Source: Thermoguttaceae bacterium
Lineage (GTDB): Bacteria; Planctomycetota; Planctomycetia; Pirellulales; Thermoguttaceae
Direction: 5' to 3'
NCBI GenBank assembly: GCA_017447745.1
Contig: JAFSMW010000174.1
Location: 1 to 50,268 of the forward strand
Length of the DNA: 50,268 nt
The translations under genes and the position numbers were made by a program. The notes under the pieces were generated by a model, which was not told where the DNA came from, did no database searches, and worked only from the letters and a program-made list of their open reading frames with translations. Shown piece by piece: positions 6,761-14,543 of this stretch. How positions within the stretch are numbered: the first letter of the stretch is position 1; each line of letters begins with the position of its first letter.

Positions 6761-9595
6761 ATGAGAATATTCTACTCCCTTGCAGCGCTATTTGTTTTGA
6801 CTGTCAGTTCCGTTTGCTTCGCGGCGTGTACGCCGTTTGACCAACTGCCGGAACAGGCTCAGCAGGACTTGATTACAGACTGGACGTTTCAGGCGGAGAA
6901 CAGCTTTACCGCCGAGAAAATCGCAAACGAGATTCGCTGGGCGAAGGAAGCCGCCGAGAGAATCGGGAAGATGTCGGGCGCACCCGACTTTTCAGCGTAT
7001 GTTGCCAAGCTGGACAAACTCGAGGCGAAACTCAAAGACGTCAATCCCGACGACGCTGTGGCGCTAAAGGCTCTGTACTTCGACGTCCGAAAAGTCAAGC
7101 GGGAAATCATGTTCTCCAACCCGCTGCTGGACTTCGATTCCATTTTGATGGTTGAGAACCCGTATCCCCGCGGGGACAAGGACGACAAAACCGATCAGTG
7201 GGGGCACGAAACGCGTCATCGCAACGGGTTTGAGGGCGCGGACGGCGGGCGTCTGCTGATTATCGGCTTGAATCCGCGGGACGTCAAGAAGAACCTTGCC
7301 GAGGGCATGGGCGGCGCATTTTGGCGTCCGGACTTGTCCTACGACGCGAAGGAAGTTTTGTTCTGTTACAAACCCGTCGGGGAGAAGTCGTTCCATCTGT
7401 ACAAAGTCAACTCGGACGGGACGGACGTTCGCCAGCTCACCCGCGGCGACTACGACGACCTCGACCCGGTTTTCGCGCCGGACGGACACATTATTTTCTG
7501 CTCGTCGCGGCAGCACAGCTACGTCCGCTGCATGCCGATGACCCATTCGTTTGCCGTTACGCGATGTGACGGCGACGGTAAAAACATCTACGTCATTTCC
7601 GCCAACGGCGAACCGGAGTACATGCCCAACATTCTGCCGGACGGCCGTGTTATTTATACGCGCTGGGAGTACACCGACAAAGCGCTCTGGCGCGTTCAGG
7701 CTCTTTGGACGATGAACCCGGACGGGACGAACTCGCAAACGCTCTGGGGCAACCAGTCCGCCTGGCCGGACGTCTTGACCGAAGCCCGCGCCATTCCCGG
7801 GTCGAAGAAAATCGTCTTTACCGGCGTCGGGCATCACGGCTGGTTTGACGGCGCCGTCGGGTACATCGACCCGACCAAGGGCATGAACTACCCAGACGGG
7901 CTGGAACGAATCACCCGCGACGCGTCCTGGGCGGAAGTCGGCAACGGGCCGCAAGATCCGCCGCCGAGTTACGATTACCATTCCGCCGGGAAGTTTACCG
8001 CGTACAAGGCGCCTTTCCCGCTGTCGGAGGAATACATGCTCGTTTCCGCGCGAACGGGCGGCAACCTTTACGGCGGCGACCATCGCGGGCTCTTTTTCAA
8101 GCTGTATCTGCAGGACGTCTACGGGAACAAGGAGCTGATTTATGCGGCGGACAACGCCAACGCGTGGTACGCCATGCCGTTCAAGCCGCGGGAAATGCCC
8201 GCCGTTCTGCCGGACAGGGTCGACTGGCCCGAAATCGGCGTCGGCGCCCAACCCCGTCCGGGATACCTGTACTCCAACAACGTTTTCGACAACGCCCCCG
8301 CCGTTCTGAAAGAGAAGGGCAAGGCGATTCGCGTCATTCAAATGGATCCCAAAACGTACACGACGTGGCACAAAACCGTTCAGCACGACGGCCCCGCCGT
8401 ATCGGTCTTTCAGGCGGAAGGCGTCAAGCGAATTCTCGGAACCGTTCCGATTGAGCCGGACGGCAGCGTTTTCTTTGAACTCCCCGCCGGGAAATCCGTC
8501 TATTTTGAAATGCTGGACGAAAACGGAATGGCGATTCACGTCATGCGATCGTTTACAAACGTCATGCCGGGCGAAATCCGCGGCTGCTTTGGATGTCACG
8601 AATCCAACCTGGCGACCAAAGGCAACCAGCCCAGCAAGGGCATGAACATGGCGATGAAAAAAGGCCCGCAAAAGCTCACGCCGCCAACGTGGGGAACGGG
8701 CGAGTCCATTTCCTACATGCGATTCGTTCAGCCGGTCTTGGACAAGTACTGCGCCAAATGCCATCAGGATCCAACCAATGAGGCGTTTGGAAAGCTCAAC
8801 ATGATTTGCCGCCCGTCGTCACACCCGTGGAAAGAACAGGTCGGCACGCGTCCGGGAGAATCCAGCCCGTTCTGCGAACCGTATCTGACCCTCGTCAGCG
8901 GTAAGTGCGTTTGGGGCGACGTCAAAAAGAGAGACGAACGCGGCGTTCCCGCCAACCTCGCGGGTCTGTTTGTTGTGGAAGGATACGACCGTTACGACCC
9001 GGCGAACATTGTTACGCTCCCGCCCTACTCCGCGTTCAGCCCGGTCAGTACGCTCGTTCATAACGCCTGTTCGGGCGAACATCACGGCGTAAAAGTAACA
9101 GGCGAAGACCGGGAACGGCTTATCGCCTGGGTGGACTGCAACGGTCCGTACCTGGGCGACGAGGAGATTCGCGCCATGTACGACCCGGACTCGTACGTCG
9201 TCGATCACGTCCCGCCGATTCGACCCCGCGTCGGCACTGCCCCCGTTATCAACCGCTTCGACATCCGCCAGGACGGGGACTCCGAAAAAGTCGCCGGCGT
9301 CCCGCTGCGCCTGTACGCCAACGACTTCTTTGAGGGAGAAATCGTCTTTGCCGCCTACGGCGCGGAAGATACGTTTATCGACGTTACAGACCTTGTCAAA
9401 AACAAATTCTCCGGCAAGAGCGTAACGTACCTGGGCAAATACAACCTTCTTTTCGGCGACCCGGTCAATAAGAAAGTCAAAACGCTCAAGGTCATCGTCC
9501 GCTTCAAAGACGGCAAAGTCAAAGAATACCATTTCCAGGAAGACTCGCCGATGGACTTTAAGCAATTGGCAATTTTGGGGAATGCGGCGCCTTGA
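6761..9595 (+). CDS. HzsA-related secreted propeller protein with two c-type haem motifs
   Basis: This 944-residue protein has a Sec signal peptide (MRIFYSLAALFVLTVSSVCF). A helical segment follows to about residue 120, containing an IMFSNPLLDFDSILMVENP-type motif. Next is a beta-propeller with PD40/TolB-like blades (MNPDGTNSQTL, LTRGDYDDLDPVFAPDG). The domain resembling the middle part of hydrazine synthase alpha comes next, then two haem-binding motifs, CFGCH (609-613) and CAKCH (664-668). The tail is a beta-rich segment. This architecture is the planctomycete HzsA-related family, whose function is unknown. No other anammox gene is present, so hydrazine synthesis is not implied. The ATG at 6761 is preferred for the signal peptide. 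The stop codon lies inside a repeat hairpin (9584-9603). A diverged paralogue lies at 11419. Confidence 0.85.
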   Translation: MRIFYSLAALFVLTVSSVCFAACTPFDQLPEQAQQDLITDWTFQAENSFTAEKIANEIRWAKEAAERIGKMSGAPDFSAYVAKLDKLEAKLKDVNPDDAVALKALYFDVRKVKREIMFSNPLLDFDSILMVENPYPRGDKDDKTDQWGHETRHRNGFEGADGGRLLIIGLNPRDVKKNLAEGMGGAFWRPDLSYDAKEVLFCYKPVGEKSFHLYKVNSDGTDVRQLTRGDYDDLDPVFAPDGHIIFCSSRQHSYVRCMPMTHSFAVTRCDGDGKNIYVISANGEPEYMPNILPDGRVIYTRWEYTDKALWRVQALWTMNPDGTNSQTLWGNQSAWPDVLTEARAIPGSKKIVFTGVGHHGWFDGAVGYIDPTKGMNYPDGLERITRDASWAEVGNGPQDPPPSYDYHSAGKFTAYKAPFPLSEEYMLVSARTGGNLYGGDHRGLFFKLYLQDVYGNKELIYAADNANAWYAMPFKPREMPAVLPDRVDWPEIGVGAQPRPGYLYSNNVFDNAPAVLKEKGKAIRVIQMDPKTYTTWHKTVQHDGPAVSVFQAEGVKRILGTVPIEPDGSVFFELPAGKSVYFEMLDENGMAIHVMRSFTNVMPGEIRGCFGCHESNLATKGNQPSKGMNMAMKKGPQKLTPPTWGTGESISYMRFVQPVLDKYCAKCHQDPTNEAFGKLNMICRPSSHPWKEQVGTRPGESSPFCEPYLTLVSGKCVWGDVKKRDERGVPANLAGLFVVEGYDRYDPANIVTLPPYSAFSPVSTLVHNACSGEHHGVKVTGEDRERLIAWVDCNGPYLGDEEIRAMYDPDSYVVDHVPPIRPRVGTAPVINRFDIRQDGDSEKVAGVPLRLYANDFFEGEIVFAAYGAEDTFIDVTDLVKNKFSGKSVTYLGKYNLLFGDPVNKKVKTLKVIVRFKDGKVKEYHFQEDSPMDFKQLAILGNAAP

Positions 9596-9603
9596 GGCGC
9601 CGC
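9584..9603 (+). repeat. Hairpin repeat GCGGCGCC-ttga-GGCGCCGC overlapping a stop codon
   Basis: A perfect 8-bp stem with a TTGA loop. The TGA stop of the HzsA-related gene is in the loop, so the last codons of the gene are repeat sequence. It is followed by CTTGTCCAA. The same stem and right flank recur at 45464-45490, and an inverted copy of the stem is at 9849-9866. Confidence 0.8.
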
Positions 9604-9893
9604 CTTGTCCAAAGACCCGCCGAAAGACTTGGAACAGCCCGGCACGCGGTAGTCATCTGCCGCAAAAGAAATCTCACGCAAAGTTCGCGAAGTTCGCAAA
9701 GAAATGAAAGGCGGTAACGGAGTTCGCGAAGCGAACGTAGTTACGCTTTGTTCGAAGTGGGAAAACCGTATTGCGTAAGTCGAAAACCTCCCCCTGGATG
9801 GCGTCTGTCTCGGGCGCCAACTTGACGGCTTTGCCGTCAAGATAGAAAGCGGCGCCAAGGCGCCGCACTCCAAAAGAATTTCTTTCCGCTCTC
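9596..9893. repeat. Repeat-rich spacer downstream of the HzsA-related gene
   Basis: No gene is seen. At 9672-9700 there are alternating TTCGCGAAGTTCGCAAAG-type words. At about 9701-9765 lies a copy of the TGAAAGGCGGTAACGG...CGTAGTTACGC family with an inner TTCGC-gaa-GCGAA hairpin. TTGACGGC-ttt-GCCGTCAA forms a hairpin at 9822-9840. GCGGCGCC-aa-GGCGCCGC at 9849-9866, followed by ACTCC, is an inverted member of the 9584 hairpin family. Confidence 0.75.
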
Positions 9894-9922
9894 TTGACAT
9901 CCAATTTTCGACCCGGTATAAT
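9894..9922 (+). promoter_or_regulatory. Consensus sigma-70 promoter for the glycosidase gene
   Basis: TTGACA (9894-9899) and TATAAT (9917-9922) match consensus 6/6 and 6/6 with an optimal 17-bp spacer. Transcription would begin near 9929, about 50 bases before the ATG at 9980. It is the best promoter in the window and probably drives the 9980-17231 gene group. Confidence 0.88.
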
Positions 9923-9979
9923 AATCTTATGATTGCTCAATGCATATAGTTCAATTCCTCCCCAACAAGGAGAATTCCC

Positions 9980-11413
9980 ATGAAAAGATTATTACCCCTG
10001 TTCGTTTTGACGTTAATGGTTCTTTCCGCGTTATGCGTTCAGGCGGACGGGCCGCGGTCTGACTGCGTTGTTACAATCACCGGTCAGCAGCGGCAAACGG
10101 TCAAATTTGGCGTGGACGCAGAACGCCTTTGGTTTTACTGGAAAGAGCAGAACGACAAGCTCGCTCAGGCGGCGGTCGGCGACCTGAAAGCCGATTACGC
10201 CCGCGTCCCAATCAACTGCGCTTACGAACGGCAAGAAGGGGTTCTCAATCCCAAAGCGTATACGGACGTTATCATTCCGATGATGAAGACGTTCCGAAAG
10301 TACAATCCGGAACTCCAGTTCTTCGCCTCGCCGCGCCCGCTCAAGGAGGCGTACAATAAAAATACGGAATCCGACCTGATTGCAGAAAACTTCAAGCATA
10401 GCAACATCGGAATGGCGGCGTATCCGGTTTGGGTCGGCGGGCATAAACGGATTATTAAAAAACCGTACCGCGCCGTTAACAAAGACAAATGGGCGCAGTA
10501 CCTTGCAGACTACCTCAATCTGATGGCGGAAAACGGACTGGATATCGCGTATATGGACTTGATGAACGAGGATCAAACCATGTGGGGTGGAAACATCGAT
10601 ACTATTCTGTACGTCGTCGACAACATCCCGACGCGTTTGAATCCCGGGGTGAAAATGCCCAAGATTGTATTCCCGTCAACGTGGAGTCCGCGCGACGGCA
10701 TGTCGCGATTTATGAATTCGCCCTCCGTCGTCGACCGCCGGGGCGAGGTTCTCAAAAAGATCGACGTCGTGTCAACGCACAACTCGCCGGACGGGAGCCG
10801 CTTAAATTTCAAAGAAGACGATTTAATTACGTTCACAAACGCCGTTCGCGCAGTTGACCCAGACAAGGAAATCTGGAATACGGAAATGCACGGCTGGGTC
10901 GGGATTCGCAACCCGACTGAGGAGATACTCAATTCAGTTATTCTCTGGCGCCATCTTGACGCGGGCGTCTCCGGCATCGACACGTGGCTGTTTTTCGGAC
11001 CGTGGAAAGGCGCGGGGCATCCGATGGTCTATTCCAACCGCGGACACGGACCGGAAAAGACGACAAAATACGAGATTTACAAGTCCGTCGTAAACGACAT
11101 GAACCGGGGACGATACGTAACGTCGACGTCGTCGGACAGCCGCGTCGTTCCCGCCGTCCTGACGAAAGACGGCAAACTATTCGTCAGTCTGCTCAACAGC
11201 TCCGACGAACCAATCGCCGTACAAATCAAGCTACCGGAGAATGTTACAGTTCGCGGAACGATGGAAAAGCGTCTGTGGGAATCGTCACAAAACGACGTCG
11301 CACCCCGCGTCAGCCGTACGGACTCGTTCAATAACAAAAACAGCTGGACGATAACCGTCCCGCCGCAGTCGCTCATTCACGCTGTCTTTGATGCGTCTAT
11401 AGAGAAGAAGTAA
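9980..11413 (+). CDS. Secreted clan GH-A glycoside hydrolase, GH30-like
   Basis: This 477-residue protein has a Sec signal peptide (MKRLLPLFVLTLMVLSALCVQA). Its body reads as a (beta/alpha)8 glycosidase, with FASPRPLKEAYN resembling the GH30 strand-3 region. The Asn-Glu pair in LMNEDQT (E197) is the likely acid/base, and EIWNTEMHGW (E302) the likely nucleophile. A C-terminal beta-sandwich (about 385-470, FVSLLNSSDEPIAVQIKLPE) is also typical of GH30. The exact family and substrate are uncertain; GH39 or another GH-A family is possible. A strong SD (AAGGAG) sits 9 bases before the ATG, with a consensus promoter upstream. Only 5 bp separate it from the next gene, so the two are co-transcribed. 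Its signal-peptide coding sequence is nearly duplicated at the start of that next gene. Confidence 0.75.
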   Translation: MKRLLPLFVLTLMVLSALCVQADGPRSDCVVTITGQQRQTVKFGVDAERLWFYWKEQNDKLAQAAVGDLKADYARVPINCAYERQEGVLNPKAYTDVIIPMMKTFRKYNPELQFFASPRPLKEAYNKNTESDLIAENFKHSNIGMAAYPVWVGGHKRIIKKPYRAVNKDKWAQYLADYLNLMAENGLDIAYMDLMNEDQTMWGGNIDTILYVVDNIPTRLNPGVKMPKIVFPSTWSPRDGMSRFMNSPSVVDRRGEVLKKIDVVSTHNSPDGSRLNFKEDDLITFTNAVRAVDPDKEIWNTEMHGWVGIRNPTEEILNSVILWRHLDAGVSGIDTWLFFGPWKGAGHPMVYSNRGHGPEKTTKYEIYKSVVNDMNRGRYVTSTSSDSRVVPAVLTKDGKLFVSLLNSSDEPIAVQIKLPENVTVRGTMEKRLWESSQNDVAPRVSRTDSFNNKNSWTITVPPQSLIHAVFDASIEKK

Positions 11414-11418
11414 CAACC

Positions 11419-14400
11419 ATGAAAAGATTATTCCCCCTATTCGTTTTGACGTTAACGGTTCTTGCCGCGTTACAAGCGCAGGCGGACGAACCGCGTCTGG
11501 AACTGCGCGATGTTACGGTCAAGGTAGACAGCGACTGCAGTTCATACGAGACGTACCGCGTCTGCGACGGGCGGACGGATACGTTTTGGCATACGGAATT
11601 CCGAAAGCCCCAGCGGCCGCCGTTTCCCCATTGGGTTGAACTGGACTTGCAGCAGACTCAATCCGTTCGCGGTGTCGTTTACACCCCGCGTCAGGACGGG
11701 AACAACAACGGGACGTTCGCTCAGACGGATATTTACGTCTACGACAACCCGGATTCCCCCGGCGATCCCGTCTGGACGGGCGATCTGAACAAGCTGCGTT
11801 CCGCGCCGAAAGAATCTGTTACAATTACCTTTGACGCCCCCGCTCGCGGGCGGTTCGTCAAGGTTCTGGCGAAGACGTCGTTCAACGACTATCCAGCCGG
11901 CTCGGCAGCAGAAATTCAGCCGATTGTGGACGGCAAGACGTTTACGACCTGCGCCAAAGTCAATCCCGCTGACGTCCCCGGCGCCAACGCGGAACTGGTC
12001 AAGGAATACAATCTTCTTATAAACGAAATCAACGACCGGCAGAAATACGAGGCTATTGCCAATCAGATTTACGACCCGCAGGCGGGGATTCTGCCCAGCG
12101 ATAAAACGCCGCTGGACGTCGTTTATCGTCGAACCGCCGCCGCGTTAGAGCGGTTGGAAAAGCTCGACGCGCAAGTCGCCGCGCCGTTTGCAAGCAAGCT
12201 TGAAGCGCTCAATCCGGCGGCCGCGGCGTTCTCGTCTGTCGTGGAGCGATTCGCTCATTTTGAGAAAATCGCACAGCTTCGACGGAGGATTCTCTTTTCC
12301 GATCCGGACTTGACGTTCGACTCGCTCCTGTTCGTTAAAAAACATCGAGCCACCTACAGCCACCTGTGCGACCAGTACTACGGCGTCCATCTTCTCCCTG
12401 GAGGGGGAATTTTCCGGCTGGAAAACGCGTTCAATCCGGACGCTCCGCCGACTGTTACAAACGTTCTGGAAAACTCCGTCGTTCAGTCTGGACGGTTGGC
12501 AGGTACAAAGCTCTCGACGGGCGCGTTCGCGACGCTGGCTCTGGACTACAACGCTCAGAAAATCGCCTTTGCTTACGTAGAAGCCGAGGGGAGCAAAGAG
12601 CATTTCGCTCATACAGACCTGACCAGAGGGCATTGGGATCGCGGCAGATGTCTCCATATTTTCACCGCCAACGCGGACGGCTCCGATTTGCGGCAGATTA
12701 CCGACGGAACGTGGAACGACTTCTATCCGTGTTTTCTACCCAACGGGTGCGAAGCCGCACGGACAGAAGGACAAGGTTATGCCTCCGAAAAAGCGGGGTT
12801 CGAAGATACCCACGTCCAATCAGGAACCGACCTTGTCGGGCGAATCGCGTTCATTTCGGAACGCCGGGGCGGGTATCTGCGCTGTGGACGTCAATGCCCC
12901 AACTTCACCGTGTTCGACATGAACCCGGACGGGACGTATATGCGCTGTCTGAGCTATCACGAAACCAACGAATGGGCGCCGGTTGTGTCACATGACGCAA
13001 GATCGTCTGGACGCGCTGGGATTATATCGACCGCCATTCGTCCGCAGCGCACCATCCCTGGGTCATGACGCTCAACGGGTCAGACCCGCGCCAGATGCAC
13101 GCCAACTATACGATTCGCTTCGACAGAACCAATACGGAAATGGACCTCCGCCCCATTCCCAACTCGTCAAAATACGTTGCTACAGGCGCGCTACACCACG
13201 GTCAGAATTACGGATCGCTGGTTATAATCGACCCCGCCCGGGCGCCGGAAGAGGATGCTGATCCAATGGCGTGTCTGAAACGCCTGACGCCGGAAGTCGG
13301 GTTCCCGGAAAGTCAGGTCGGAGCGCAGGTCTGGGGGTTCCCGTACCCGATTTCCGAAGACCTGTTTCTGGCTGTCGCCGACCACTCTATTGGCGTCAAC
13401 GAGGGCATGGAGGGAAAGAAGTATCTCCGCGGCGACTACGGGATTTATCTGCTCGACCGGTTTGGAAACAGAGAGCTGATTTATCGCGACCCGGAAATCG
13501 GCTGCGCGACCGTCCTGCCGCTGATCGCTCGACCCAAGCCGACCGTTGCGCCGGAATTGGTCAAGCCGGGCGAGATTCCGTCTCAGGAATACATTTCTTT
13601 CCCGGATCGGGATTGGACAAAGCGTCCGCAAGCGGAAGTTACCATCGCCAACGTCTATCAAAGCCTCAAGCCGTGGCCGGAGAATACTAAGATTAAGTCG
13701 CTGAGAATCGTCCAGATTTACGCCATGTCTGTGCCGTCCGGCTGGCTGAAATACACCGGGCGACAGGAAGGAACGACGCTCCATACCGCAACCATCAGCC
13801 CGGTTCGCGGGGTTATTGGAACGGTTCCCGTTGAAGAAGACGGTTCGGCGCACTTTATGGTTCCCGCTCAGATGGAAGTGTTCTTCCAGGCGCTGGACGA
13901 AAACGGAAATGCGGTTCAGTCCATGCGATCCGGGACGTACTTCCAGCCCGGCGACAACGTCTCCTGCGTTGGCTGTCACGAACCCAAGGGACAGATTACG
14001 CGGTCGTCAAGCGTCCTCCCGACGGCGTTTACTCGCCCGGCGTCCATACCGCAGCCGGACGTCGAAGGAAGCCGTCCCGCCAACTTCGTCGAACTCGTTC
14101 AGCCCATTCTCGACAAACACTGCGTCGAATGTCACGCCAAGCCGGAAAGTAATACCTTCTCGCTGGCGCGAGAGCCGTACGTCCCGTATCACAAGACGAA
14201 GTTCTATCAGTCGTACTACAATCTGGTCTTTAAGGACTGGGCGTTTTACGACTACGTCCACCCGACCAGAACGATACCCGGTCAGTTTGGCTCGCTGAAG
14301 TCCCCGCTGTTGCCGTTGCTGGACAACGGACATTACGGTGTCAAGCTGACGCCGGAAGAACGACATCGAATCGCGCTTTGGCTGGATATGCTCTCGCCGT

Positions 14401-14474
14401 TCTACAGCGTCTACGAACCGGAACTGCAAGACAAACAGCTTGAGGGAGAACCCGTTTACCCGACATTGGAATAA
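11419..14474 (+). pseudogene. HzsA-related dihaem protein with discoidin domain, split by a one-base deletion
   Basis: Two adjacent reading frames (11419-13068 and 13065-14474) together encode one protein of about 1018 residues. Adding one G next to 12997 restores the reading SHDGKIVWTRWDYIDRH and joins the frames, matching the DGRVIYTRWEYTDK region of the intact paralogue at 6761. Order of parts: Sec signal peptide, F5/8C discoidin-like domain (about 25-175, VCDGRTDTFWHTEF), a helical segment, a PD40 propeller, the HzsA-like middle domain, then CVGCH (near 13958) and CVECH (near 14120). As read, the first frame stops inside the propeller, so no haem domain would be made. It may be a real recent pseudogene, a sequencing error or a recoded gene. 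The start lies 5 bp after the glycosidase stop. Confidence 0.85.
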
Positions 14475-14482
14475 ATCAAAGG

Positions 14483-14508
14483 GGACAATAGCAAACGTTC
14501 TATTGTCC
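14483..14508 (+). terminator. Stem-loop between the HzsA-related and esterase genes
   Basis: GGACAATAG (14483-14491) and CTATTGTCC (14500-14508) form a perfect 9-bp stem with an 8-base loop. It is followed by AATAACTTTTTA. It could be a leaky terminator or an mRNA processing structure. The weak, interrupted T-run favours read-through. Confidence 0.5.
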
Positions 14509-14543
14509 AATAACTTTTTATCCTTTTACTATTTTCAAGTATT

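Noticed and set aside
7064-8764. 566-codon open frame on - inside the HzsA-related gene
   Set aside because: A shadow of a strongly biased coding strand; the + frame has propeller and haem motifs throughout.
6761-14474. Anammox hydrazine synthase
   Set aside because: Only the alpha-like architecture is present; no beta/gamma subunits or hydrazine dehydrogenase are in the window, and HzsA-related proteins occur widely in non-anammox planctomycetes.
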